Below are positions 14,184 to 21,646 of a stretch of 37,168 bases of DNA, in pieces. The DNA is from Rhodobacter sp. (GTDB taxonomy: Bacteria > Pseudomonadota > Alphaproteobacteria > Rhodobacterales > Rhodobacteraceae), in NCBI GenBank assembly GCA_027484985.1, contig JAIXRW010000038.1, positions 1 to 37,168 of the forward strand, written 5' to 3'. The notes beneath the pieces were generated by a model. The model saw only the letters and a program-made list of their open reading frames with translations, was not told the DNA's origin and did no database searches. The position numbers were made by a program, and so were the translations under genes. Position 1 is the stretch's first letter. Every line of letters begins with the position of its first letter.

Positions 14184-15839
14184 ATGTCTGACGAAAACAG
14201 TCAAGTTCGCCCCGTCCTGCCGCGTTTACGCCCTGACGGCTGGTCGCTGGGCGCAGCCCTTATCGCCGCGATCGTGCTGGCGCCGATGCTGGCCGTGGTC
14301 TGGATCGCCTTTCATCCGACCGAGAATATCTGGCCCCATCTTCTGTCATCGGTGCTGCCGCGCTATATCGAAACCACGCTGGTGATGATGGCGGGCGTGG
14401 GGGCGCTGACGGCGGCCATGGGCACGGGCGCGGCATGGCTGGTGGTCATGTACCGCTTTCCGGGGCGCGGCTGGCTGGACCATGCGTTGCTGTTCCCCTT
14501 GGCCATTCCGGCCTATGTCGGGGCCTTCGCGCTGGTCGATTTCCTGCAATATGCGGGGCCGGTGCAGACGGGGCTGCGCGCGGCCATGGGCTGGCAGACC
14601 GCGCGCGATTACTGGTTCCCCGAAGTGCGCTCGCAGGGCTTTGCCATTCTGGTGCTGTCCTTCGCGCTTTACCCTTATGTCTATCTGCTGGCCCGCGCCG
14701 CGTTCCGCGAACAATCGGGCAGTTCCTTCGAGGTGGCGCGCGCGCTGGGCGCGGGGCCATGGGGGCTGTTTCTGCGCGTGGGCCTGCCGCTGGCCCGTCC
14801 GGCCATTGCGACGGGCGTGGCGCTGGTGCTGATGGAAACGGTGGCCGATTACGGAACCGTCACCTATTTCGGCGTGCAGACCCTGACCACGGGCATCTTT
14901 TCCACATGGCTGAACGGCAACAATGCGGGGGGGGCGGCCCAGATCGCGGGGGTTGTGCTGGTCGTCATCCTGATCCTTGTCGCGGCCGAACGCGCCAGCC
15001 GCCGCCGCGCGCGCTTTCACCGGCCGACCCGCGCGCTGCGCCCGGTCGATCCGGTCCGCCTGACCGGCAGGCAGGGCTGGGCGGCGCTGGCGCTGTGCCT
15101 TGTGCCCTTTGCCATGGGCTTCGTGCTGCCCGTGGCGGTGATGCTGGTGCATGCCTTCGAAAGCCCCTCGGTCTGGCTGGCCCCCGAACTGGTGCAGGCC
15201 CTGGCCAATACGCTTGTCGTCGGCGGCACGGCGGCGGTGCTGACGGTGGCGGCAGCGGTGTTTCTGGTCTATGGCGTGCGGATGGCGGGGCGGGGCTTTG
15301 CCCGCGTGGTGCTGCCGCTGACCACGCTGGGCTATGCCGCCCCGGGGGCCGTGCTGGGCGTGGGCATCCTGATCCCGCTGGCCGCATTCGACAACCGTCT
15401 GGCCGATGCGGTGCTGGCCGTCACCGGCCATGACCCCGGCCTGATGCTGACAGGCACCTCGGCCGCGCTGGTCATCGCCTATGCGGTGCGCTTTTTCGGC
15501 GTGGCGCAGGGGGCGGTGGATTCGGCCTTTGGCCGGGTGTCACCCTCGCTTCCCATGGCGGCGCGCTCGCTTGGGCGAAGCGCCGGCGGGGCGCTGCAAT
15601 CGGTCTATCTGCCGCTGATGCGCGGATCGGTGGCAACCGCGCTGCTGGTGGTCTTTGTCGATTGCGTCAAGGAATTGCCCGCAACGCTGCTGCTGCGGCC
15701 TTTCAACTTCGACACGCTTTCCACGCGGGTGTTCGAACTCGCCAGCCTCGAGAAACTGTCCGAGGCCGCCCCCGCCGCGCTGGTGGTGATGCTGGTCGGC
15801 CTGTCGGCGGTACTGCTGCTGGCGCGGGCGAACCGCTAA
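14184..15839 (+). CDS. iron(III)-type ABC transporter permease with two fused domains
   Basis: 551 residues with about twelve helices, arranged as two binding-protein-dependent permease domains in tandem, as in FbpB/AfuB/ThiP-type proteins. Two coupling (EAA) loops are visible: EVARALGAGPWGLFLRVGLP near residue 182 and ARSLGRSAGGALQSVYLP near residue 465. By family it would import ferric iron, or less likely thiamine, polyamine or phosphonate, from a periplasmic binding protein. No binding-protein or ATPase gene lies within the window, so it is an orphan that must use partners encoded elsewhere. Its last 4 bases overlap the convergent gene at 15836. The 90-bp upstream gap is shared with a divergent gene. 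Confidence 0.85.
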   Translation: MSDENSQVRPVLPRLRPDGWSLGAALIAAIVLAPMLAVVWIAFHPTENIWPHLLSSVLPRYIETTLVMMAGVGALTAAMGTGAAWLVVMYRFPGRGWLDHALLFPLAIPAYVGAFALVDFLQYAGPVQTGLRAAMGWQTARDYWFPEVRSQGFAILVLSFALYPYVYLLARAAFREQSGSSFEVARALGAGPWGLFLRVGLPLARPAIATGVALVLMETVADYGTVTYFGVQTLTTGIFSTWLNGNNAGGAAQIAGVVLVVILILVAAERASRRRARFHRPTRALRPVDPVRLTGRQGWAALALCLVPFAMGFVLPVAVMLVHAFESPSVWLAPELVQALANTLVVGGTAAVLTVAAAVFLVYGVRMAGRGFARVVLPLTTLGYAAPGAVLGVGILIPLAAFDNRLADAVLAVTGHDPGLMLTGTSAALVIAYAVRFFGVAQGAVDSAFGRVSPSLPMAARSLGRSAGGALQSVYLPLMRGSVATALLVVFVDCVKELPATLLLRPFNFDTLSTRVFELASLEKLSEAAPAALVVMLVGLSAVLLLARANR

Positions 15840-16123
15840 TCCTTTATCAGTGCCGCGATCCGGGGCACGACCTGCCCAAGGAATGCGGCGATCCGCGCAG
15901 GTTCGGGCCGCAACATGCGCCCGCTGCCCAAGGGGGTGACAAGCCCGTGCGCGATACAGGCATTGCGGGTGCGGAAATAGGTGCCCCGCGAAAAGGGGGC
16001 CAAGCGTTCATAATGGATCGACGTCCGCTCGCCCTGCGCAAGCATCCGGTCCAGCAACCAGATCATGCGCCCAAGGGTGGCGCTGTCGGGCAGTCGAGGC
16101 GCTAGTCTGGCTTCGTGGATCAT
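15836..16123 (-). CDS. small hypothetical protein, possible winged-helix
   Basis: 95 residues from ATG 16123, chosen for the CGGAGA just upstream; the frame is open to 16213 but that extension is poorly supported. The sequence TLGRMIWLLDRMLAQGERTSIHYERLAPFSRGTYFRTRNACIAHGL (core parts only considered) has the helix-turn-helix-strand rhythm of a winged-helix DNA-binding domain, and pI looks basic. I do not recognise the family. It meets the ABC permease tail to tail with a 4-bp overlap, and lies just upstream of the tRNA gene on the opposite strand. A regulatory role is only a guess. Confidence 0.55.
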   Translation of the reverse strand: MIHEARLAPRLPDSATLGRMIWLLDRMLAQGERTSIHYERLAPFSRGTYFRTRNACIAHGLVTPLGSGRMLRPEPARIAAFLGQVVPRIAALIKD

Positions 16124-16207
16124 GCGGTCATCTCCGTTTTGCCCGCATCTACGAAAACGCCGCACCAAAAGTTTCACCCGCCCCGCCCACCCCCAAATCC
16201 GCACCTC

Positions 16208-16236
16208 TTGCATGCCCGCCCACAGAAAGGTATCTG
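16208..16236 (+). promoter_or_regulatory. promoter of the tRNA-Thr gene
   Basis: TTGCAT (16208-16213), a 17-base spacer, then TATCTG (16231-16236). Transcription would begin within a few bases of the tRNA 5' end at 16245, leaving a very short leader. Confidence 0.5.
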
Positions 16237-16244
16237 AAGCACGT

Positions 16245-16320
16245 GCCTCTATAGCTCAGCTGGTAGAGCACCTGATTTGTAATCAGGGGGTCGGGGGTTC
16301 GAGCCCCTCTGGGGGCACCA
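16245..16320 (+). tRNA. trnT: tRNA-Thr (anticodon UGU)
   Basis: 76 nt including an encoded CCA. The acceptor stem pairs GCCTCTA with TGGGGGC (two G-U pairs) and discriminator A. The D-arm is AGCTCAGCTGGTAGAGC, the anticodon stem CCTGA/TCAGG closes loop TTTGTAA with anticodon TGT, and the T-arm is GGGGGTTCGAGCCCC. It reads ACA and, by wobble, other Thr codons. No integrase or attachment-site duplicate is seen beside it. Confidence 0.97.
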
Positions 16321-16726
16321 GAATTCATTGCCGGCCGGACCGATGGTGCCGCAAAAGATGTGGTGCGGGGCGTCGCTTGGGCGGGCGGGTGCGATGTTCT
16401 TCACCTGCGTCCCCCTTTTGGCGCGCCGCCCGTGCCTGTGGCCGCGCGCCCGTGCGGCCCTTCCCCGTGGTGCGGCCTTGGGGCGTGCGGGGGCTTTTCC
16501 GCTTGCGGGCAATCTGCTAGCACGGGCCAGCCCTGAATGGCCCGGATATTCCGGTGCCGGAATGTGACCAGACACGGGAAAGATCGGCCCATGGGTGATG
16601 CCAGGTTCTCTTGCGGTTCGGGGCATTTCAGGTGCCCTCGGGCGGCCTTTGCCACGGCTGTTCGAACCTTGCGCGGGCGCTGCGTAACCGGCTTTCGTGC
16701 CATGGCGATTGCAAACAGGACCGGAT
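16321..16726. other. 406-bp non-coding gap between tRNA-Thr and the FkbM gene
   Basis: I see no supportable gene here. Open frames on both strands run through the tRNA or have no ribosome site. It holds one GC hairpin, GGCCGC/GCGGCC (16440-16459), and the dyad listed at 16548. The promoter of the downstream glycan genes is presumably within it. Confidence 0.5.
16548..16563. promoter_or_regulatory. perfect dyad ATTCCGG-TG-CCGGAAT
   Basis: 16-base symmetric site about 165 bp upstream of the FkbM start, in otherwise empty sequence. It could be an operator for the glycan genes; nothing identifies a binding protein. Chance occurrence in GC-rich DNA is possible. Confidence 0.25.
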
Positions 16727-17503
16727 ATGGGACATAGCCTTTCAGGTCTTGTCTTGCGCAAAGCACGGCCGGGAACGGTTTTTCACCGTCTGGCGCGGCG
16801 CATGCATCCGCCCAAGATGGTTGCCTATGACGGCTGGAAAGTTCTGGCCCATCCGTGCGACAACCATACCGAATACTGGCTGGCCTTGTATGGCGCTCCG
16901 CCCGAAAGCGAAACCTATGCTTTCCTTTTGTCCGAGATTCGGGGCAAGCGGGTCGAATTCTTCGATATCGGCGCCAATAACGGGGTCTATTCCCTGATGG
17001 TCAGCACCCACGCGCATCCCCGCAGCACCATTCTGGCCTTTGAACCAAACCCCGAAATGCTGCGCCGCCTCAGGCGCAATATCGCCCTTAGTCAGGCGCG
17101 CAACATCACCGTCATGCCCTTTGCGGTGGGCGAAGATAGCGGAACCATGGCGCTTAAAATCCCGCGATACCGCTTTCGCGAACTGGGCAGCGCAAGCCTG
17201 CTCGATCAGGGATCGGCCTTTACCGAAACGCGCGTGACTGTCACCACCCTTGCCGCTACCCTTCCGGCACGGCAGCCCGATTGCGACCTGCGCGCCCTCA
17301 AGATCGATGTGGAAGGCTATGAGGACCGCGCGCTTTACAGCTATCTTTCACAGGCGCCGGTGGCCGAATTGCCCGACATCATCATCATCGAATATGTCCA
17401 CGGCTCTTATTGGACCCGCGATCTTTACGGCGTCTTTCGCGACCGCGATTTTGCCGAAGTGGCCCGGGTCGAAGGAAATATCATCCTGCGCAGGCAGGCC
17501 TGA
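16727..17503 (+). CDS. FkbM-family SAM-dependent methyltransferase
   Basis: 258 residues from ATG 16727, which has CAGGA about 8 bases upstream; an ATG at 16697 in frame lacks one. The SAM-binding motif I is EFFDIGANNGVYSLM (around residue 78), followed by an acidic-end strand ILAFEPNPEMLRRLRRN and the FkbM signature LKIDVEGYE near residue 192. FkbM enzymes O-methylate sugars or polyketides, often on cell-surface glycans. The gene for a glycosyltransferase-like protein starts 6 bp after its stop, so the pair probably modifies and builds the same glycan. Base composition is a little less GC-biased at wobble positions than in neighbouring genes. Confidence 0.87.
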   Translation: MGHSLSGLVLRKARPGTVFHRLARRMHPPKMVAYDGWKVLAHPCDNHTEYWLALYGAPPESETYAFLLSEIRGKRVEFFDIGANNGVYSLMVSTHAHPRSTILAFEPNPEMLRRLRRNIALSQARNITVMPFAVGEDSGTMALKIPRYRFRELGSASLLDQGSAFTETRVTVTTLAATLPARQPDCDLRALKIDVEGYEDRALYSYLSQAPVAELPDIIIIEYVHGSYWTRDLYGVFRDRDFAEVARVEGNIILRRQA

Positions 17504-17509
17504 ACCGCG

Positions 17510-18454
17510 ATGACGATTGCCGCGATAACTATGGTGCGCGATGACCTGTTCTATATCAGGAAATGGATCGCGCATTACGGCCGCCAGATCGGGCACGAAA
17601 ACCTTTATGTGCTGGTCCATGGCAATGCGCCGGAAATACGGGCGCTCGACGGGCGGGTGAATTACATCCATCTGCCGGCGCGGCAGGACGATACGATCGG
17701 CAAGACACGGTTCAATATCGACCGCTTTCGCCTGATCAACAACCTTGCCAACAGCCTGCTGGCCTATTTCGATCATGTCATCGTCACGGATGCCGACGAA
17801 TATCTGGTGGCCGATCCCGACCTTGCCGATAGCCTGCCCGAATATATCGCGCGTTTTGCCCCGCATGGCACCTTGACCGCATTCGGGCTGGATGTCTGGC
17901 AGCACATGGCCGAACACCCCGCGCCGATCGATCTGGACAGGCCGATCCTTGCCCAGCGGCCGCTGTGCAAGGTTGCACCGCTTTACCATAAGCCGGCCAT
18001 AACCAACCGGGTGATCCGGCGCAATCTTGGCAACCATGCGTCGAATGATCCGAAACTGACCATTCCCAAAGGCCTTTACCTGTTCCATCTGCGGTATTTC
18101 GACCGTGATTTCGTTCTTGGAACCCAATTGAACCGCGAAAGGCTGCGCGCGAACCAGACAAACCGGCTTGTCGATTTTCCGCCCGATGATGGCAGCGATT
18201 TCACATACCGCGCCGTCATCACCGAAAGCTTCGACAAGGTATCCCGCCTGCCTGTAACCGAAAGGTTCGATTTCGGTCCCGAAATCGCCCTATGCCACAA
18301 AACCTGGCGCCGCAGGCGGTATCTGGTGCAGCGTGATTTCTGGAAACGCGTCCTGCGCGGCGATGTTTCGGGCTATTCCTTTCACTGGCGGTTCGACCTG
18401 ATCGACCAGGATCACCTGCACACCGTGCCGCGCCGGTTCCGGGCGCTGCTCTAG
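17510..18454 (+). CDS. family 2-like glycosyltransferase
   Basis: 314 residues. The opening IAAITMVRDDLFYIRKWIAHYGRQIG is the start typical of the Glyco_tranf_2_4 group that transfers sugars to surface glycans; D94-A-D96-E in VIVTDADEYLV is the metal/nucleotide-sugar site. Basic C-terminal half (TWRRRRYLVQRDFWKR) without membrane helices suggests a cytoplasmic or peripheral protein. It follows the FkbM gene by 6 bp and ends 17 bp from a convergent gene. A second, larger protein with the same type of domain lies at 26334. Sugar donor and acceptor are unknown. Confidence 0.8.
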   Translation: MTIAAITMVRDDLFYIRKWIAHYGRQIGHENLYVLVHGNAPEIRALDGRVNYIHLPARQDDTIGKTRFNIDRFRLINNLANSLLAYFDHVIVTDADEYLVADPDLADSLPEYIARFAPHGTLTAFGLDVWQHMAEHPAPIDLDRPILAQRPLCKVAPLYHKPAITNRVIRRNLGNHASNDPKLTIPKGLYLFHLRYFDRDFVLGTQLNRERLRANQTNRLVDFPPDDGSDFTYRAVITESFDKVSRLPVTERFDFGPEIALCHKTWRRRRYLVQRDFWKRVLRGDVSGYSFHWRFDLIDQDHLHTVPRRFRALL

Positions 18455-18471
18455 GCCCCGCCACCGCCTGT

Positions 18472-18921
18472 CTATTCGATGCCGAGCGTCTCGAGATAGC
18501 GGCGTTGGAATGTGGCGGCGGCGCTGCGCGACTGGGGCAGGATCTGGCGGCAAAACCCCCTGCGTTGCGCTTCGGGCGCCGCGCCGCTTTGGCGGATCGC
18601 GCGGTCATAATCGCGCAGGAACATTTCTTCGTAACGCGCCCGCTCCTCTGGCCCGATGCCAAGCGCGGCCAGCCCCGCCATGGCAAGGTCCACCGCAGGC
18701 GCCGCCGGCTGCCCCGTCAGCAACGCCTCGCAATCCCCGATGCTGGCCAAGGCGCGGGCATAGTCGCGCAGCGCGGCGTCAAGCGGGGCATCGCCCTGCC
18801 CGCCAAGACAGGGCAGCGCCACAGACCACAGAACCAAAGCCAGACCTGCCCGGCCCGGACCGCCGCGCACAGCCCGCCCGCACCGCCTTGGCCAAGCTGT
18901 CATGAACGAAAGATGCGGCAT
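18472..18921 (-). CDS. hypothetical secreted protein
   Basis: 149 residues. Basic N-terminus, a hydrophobic run LALVLWSVAL around residues 27-36 and a small-residue stretch after it look like a signal peptide, although a Pro before the Cys spoils a lipoprotein box. The mature part is helical with two cysteines (GDCEALL and GFCRQIL) that could form a disulfide in the periplasm. ATG 18921 lies in an AT-rich leader; an ATG at 18903 is an alternative. No family recognised. It is downstream of another leftward hypothetical gene whose terminator (18987) separates them. Confidence 0.55.
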   Translation of the reverse strand: MPHLSFMTAWPRRCGRAVRGGPGRAGLALVLWSVALPCLGGQGDAPLDAALRDYARALASIGDCEALLTGQPAAPAVDLAMAGLAALGIGPEERARYEEMFLRDYDRAIRQSGAAPEAQRRGFCRQILPQSRSAAATFQRRYLETLGIE

Positions 18922-18986
18922 AGATTAATTATCTTTATGAGAGTCGTTGTAAATAGATCGATTGCGCCGAATTTGGCAAGGGCCGT

Positions 18987-19008
18987 AAAAAAGGAACGGC
19001 ACCGTGCC
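18987..19008 (-). terminator. Rho-independent terminator of the 19031 gene
   Basis: Read on the minus strand, GGCAC-G-GTGCC (19008-18998) is followed after five bases by six T's (18992-18987). It begins 23 bp after the stop of the leftward hypothetical gene. Confidence 0.5.
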
Positions 19009-19030
19009 ATTCAATCACGGCGTGCAGACA

Positions 19031-19750
19031 TCAATCGCCTTTGGGCGGGAATTTCCGCTGCACAGCGGCGCGGATCAGATCGATCTGGTCTTTTCGCAAC
19101 CCGCTTCGGTCTTGTCCCGCCGCCGTTCCCGCCGCTGGCGCCTTGGCCGGAACCGGCGGGGCAGGGGGCCTTGTCGCGCCGCTTGCGGCGGTCTGGCGCA
19201 GGCCCGCATCGTTCAGGCGCGACCGCCCGAAGGGCGATTGTGGCGGGGTTCCGGCCCGTTCGCCCCCCTCGCGCGCGGGCGCCAAAAGTTCGTCCACCGA
19301 CAGTTCCCGCCATTCCGCCCGCCCGCCCAGCGACGCGCACCAAACCGTCAGAACAATGCGGTAAGACCCGTCTTCCGACACGCCGTTTGGCAGATTTCCC
19401 ACAAACCACGCCCTACATTTGCGGCCCGTCGCCTCGGTCGAAAGGATGCGGTCCGACCAGTCGGCCGACAGCACACCCAGCACCCGCGCCACATCGGCAT
19501 CGGCGCTGTCCGACACTTTCAGCAAGGCTTCGGTCAGCGGTGACAGGAACACCTCTTGCCCCGGTTTCAACCCCGACAGCATGCGTTCGGCGCGGTCCCG
19601 GTCCCGGGCCACCACCACCTGCACTCTGGGAATAAGGTTCCGCATCCTGTCGTCTTGCCTTGCCGCGGGTGTCAAACGGGGGCGGCGATCCACCGCGCAG
19701 GCCATGAATGCGGCAAAATCCGGGGTGTTACAATTCCAACACGGCGGCAT
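19031..19750 (-). CDS. hypothetical protein, divergent from the bactofilin operon
   Basis: 239 residues from ATG 19750; a later in-frame ATG at 19645 would give 204 and may be the true start, since neither has a clear ribosome site. The conserved-looking core is RVQVVVARDRDRAERMLSGL through SYRIVLTVWCASLGG, then a proline/alanine-rich linker and a basic amphipathic tail ending KFPPKGD. The long version adds CWNC near the N-terminus. There is no confident signal peptide or membrane helix. It faces the bactofilin gene across a 161-bp divergent region, so it may be co-regulated with the cytoskeletal operon. Function unknown. Confidence 0.5.
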   Translation of the reverse strand: MPPCWNCNTPDFAAFMACAVDRRPRLTPAARQDDRMRNLIPRVQVVVARDRDRAERMLSGLKPGQEVFLSPLTEALLKVSDSADADVARVLGVLSADWSDRILSTEATGRKCRAWFVGNLPNGVSEDGSYRIVLTVWCASLGGRAEWRELSVDELLAPAREGGERAGTPPQSPFGRSRLNDAGLRQTAASGATRPPAPPVPAKAPAAGTAAGQDRSGLRKDQIDLIRAAVQRKFPPKGD

Positions 19751-19830
19751 GTCCCAAAGAAACTTTTGGCGCCATCCGACAGGTTTTTACATCGAAAGTT
19801 AAAATCACCCATACCTTATCAAAAGGATAT

Positions 19831-19845
19831 CAAACGGATCGTTTG
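19831..19845. promoter_or_regulatory. dyad CAAACG-GAT-CGTTTG in the bactofilin upstream region
   Basis: A perfect 15-base dyad lies 67 bp before the first bactofilin start and 81 bp before the divergent hypothetical. The surrounding 160 bp are unusually AT-rich for this window and contain TTGACT at 19852. A shared operator is possible; no regulator can be named. Confidence 0.3.
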
Positions 19846-19911
19846 GACGAATTGACTTCAAAGGGCGTGGAAGCCCAAAGTGTCGCAATAGAAAATCGGG
19901 CGGAACAAACC

Positions 19912-20580
19912 ATGGCAAGCTGGTGGAGTGGCAAGCGGACGGCGAAAGACGAACCTGTCGGGGTCGCTCCGCCGCAACCGGTCGCCCCTGGTGCCGCCGC
20001 GTCGCCTGCATCTGACGGGCGTGCCTTGTCTGCCCCCGCATCTGCCCGTTCCGCCGCACCGGGTGTGCCCCCCACGGCCCGAGAGTTTTCCGCCGACCCT
20101 GTCGCTTTGCCTAAGGAGCAACCCAAGATGAACACAAGCTTCCGCGCGCCGTTTGACCGCGGCCAAGACCTGTCGCCCGCCTCCATTGCCCCCACCGTCA
20201 TCCGCGCCGGGCTTCACCTCGAAGGCAATATCAACACCAGCGATGACATCCTTCTCGAAGGGTCGGTGCGCGGCGAAGTGACCGCCAACAGCATCACCGT
20301 CGCCGAAGGCGCCACGCTTCAGGGCACGATCTCGGCCGCCGTGGTCGTGGTTGACGGCACGGTCGAGGGTGTGGTGCGCTGCATCAAGCTTCAGGTCAAC
20401 ACCACCGGCGCCGTGTCCGGCGAGATCCACCACAGCGTTCTGGTCGTCGAGGCGGGCGCCGCCATCGAAGGCACCGTGTTTCGCTCGGACCGCCATCTGG
20501 AACCCGCGCCGATGACGCTGCATGTCGTGGCCTCCGAACCCGCAAAATCCGCGACCGATACCACCGCCACCGAGGCGTGA
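19912..20580 (+). CDS. bactofilin (polymer-forming cytoskeletal protein)
   Basis: 222 residues from ATG 19912. Residues ~1-72 are an alanine/proline-rich, disordered-looking extension. From residue 73 (MNTSFRAPFDRG) the bactofilin beta-helix begins: IRAGLHLEGNINTSDDILLEGSVRGEV, then repeating short strands (TLQGTISA, TVEGVVRC, VSGEIHHS, AIEGTVF). Bactofilins form nucleotide-free filaments at the membrane that scaffold wall or polysaccharide enzymes. The internal ATG at 20128 has a much better Shine-Dalgarno (AAGGAG, 20113-20118) than the first, so a 150-residue short form is likely as well or instead. It is 31 bp upstream of the MreB-like gene and surely in its operon. Confidence 0.85.
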   Translation: MASWWSGKRTAKDEPVGVAPPQPVAPGAAASPASDGRALSAPASARSAAPGVPPTAREFSADPVALPKEQPKMNTSFRAPFDRGQDLSPASIAPTVIRAGLHLEGNINTSDDILLEGSVRGEVTANSITVAEGATLQGTISAAVVVVDGTVEGVVRCIKLQVNTTGAVSGEIHHSVLVVEAGAAIEGTVFRSDRHLEPAPMTLHVVASEPAKSATDTTATEA

Positions 20581-20611
20581 TCAGGCCTTTCGGCCCGAAG
20601 GAGTGTGAGCG

Positions 20612-21646
20612 GTGTTTGGTTGGTCGCGCAAGTCGCTCGGTATCGATATAGGGTCGTCCAACACCACCGTGGTGGTGGACAAACGGCGTGAAATCCTGTT
20701 CGAGCCGACCTATGTCGCCTATGGCACGCGGGCTTCGGGCGCGCGGCAGGCGCTTGAATTCGGCGCCACCGCCAAGGCGATGAACGGCAAGACGCCGCCT
20801 TCAATTGTGGTGATCCGCCCGCTGCGTCAGGGCGCGATTGCCAATTTCGATTGCGCGTCCGACCTGATCAAGCATCTGGTGCACCGCACCAACACCGCCT
20901 CTTTCGCGCCGCAACGCCGGTTTGACGTGGTGGCCAGCGTGCCCGAATCCGCCACCAACGTGGAAAAGCGCGCCATCCGCCAATCGCTGCTTGCGGCGGG
21001 GGCGGGGCGGGTAACACTGGTGCGAAAGCCCATCGTTGCCGCCATCGGGGCGGGGCTGAACGTGCATCAGCCGGTGGGGTCGCTGGTCGTCGATATCGGC
21101 GGCGGCACCTGCGAGATTTCGATCATCTCGCTGACCGACCTGATCGTTTCGCGCTCGCTCCGCATCGGGGGCGAGACGATGGATGAAGAAATCAGCGCCG
21201 CGATCAAGAAACAGCACGGCATCCTGATCGGCGAAGGCACGGCCGAAGAACTGAAAGACCGCGTCGGCGGCGCCGTGCTTGACACGGCAAGCGGCGGTTC
21301 GGTCGGGGTCAAGGGCCGCAACGCCGTGACCGGCATGCCGGTCGAGGTGATCGTCCCGATCGAGGATATCGTGCGCCCGATCATGGTGGTGCTTGATTCC
21401 ATCGCCATGGCCATTTCCGACGTTATCGAACAGGCCCCGCCCGACATCATGTCGGACGTGCTGGAAAACGGCGTCATGCTGACCGGCGGTGTCGCCTGCA
21501 TGAAAGGCATCTGCGAGGCGCTTTCGGCGCGTCTGGGCCTGCCGGTCAATGTGGCCGACGAACCCAACCATGTCATCGCGCGCGGGCTGTCATCGGTGTT
21601 GCGAAGCAAGCGGCTTTACAAGCACATCACCGTCAATGCCGAATAA
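20612..21646 (+). CDS. mreB: MreB/actin-like cytoskeletal protein
   Basis: 344 residues, the length of MreB. GTG start at 20612 with GAAGGAG eight bases upstream. Actin-fold ATPase motifs are in order: phosphate-1 GIDIGSSNTTVVVD (residue ~9), phosphate-2 VVDIGGGTCEISIISL (~160) and the adenosine loop MLTGGVACMKG (~289). Compared with classical MreB, phosphate-1 reads IGSSNT rather than LGTANT, so it may be a paralogue. The usual mreC, mreD, pbp2 and rodA neighbours are absent; instead it lies between a bactofilin and a leucine-rich-repeat gene. It probably forms membrane-bound filaments guiding wall or envelope growth. Whether it is the cell's only MreB cannot be told from the window. Confidence 0.87.
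   Translation: MFGWSRKSLGIDIGSSNTTVVVDKRREILFEPTYVAYGTRASGARQALEFGATAKAMNGKTPPSIVVIRPLRQGAIANFDCASDLIKHLVHRTNTASFAPQRRFDVVASVPESATNVEKRAIRQSLLAAGAGRVTLVRKPIVAAIGAGLNVHQPVGSLVVDIGGGTCEISIISLTDLIVSRSLRIGGETMDEEISAAIKKQHGILIGEGTAEELKDRVGGAVLDTASGGSVGVKGRNAVTGMPVEVIVPIEDIVRPIMVVLDSIAMAISDVIEQAPPDIMSDVLENGVMLTGGVACMKGICEALSARLGLPVNVADEPNHVIARGLSSVLRSKRLYKHITVNAE

Noticed and set aside
16245..16320. tRNA-Thr as an integration site for a genomic island
   Set aside because: There is no integrase and no repeat of the tRNA 3' end within the window, so no island is supported.
16249..16761. 170-residue leftward ORF downstream of and through the tRNA-Thr gene
   Set aside because: It is the antisense reading of a tRNA gene, giving the well-known spurious RGSNPRPPDYKSG-type peptide. 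It has no ribosome site.
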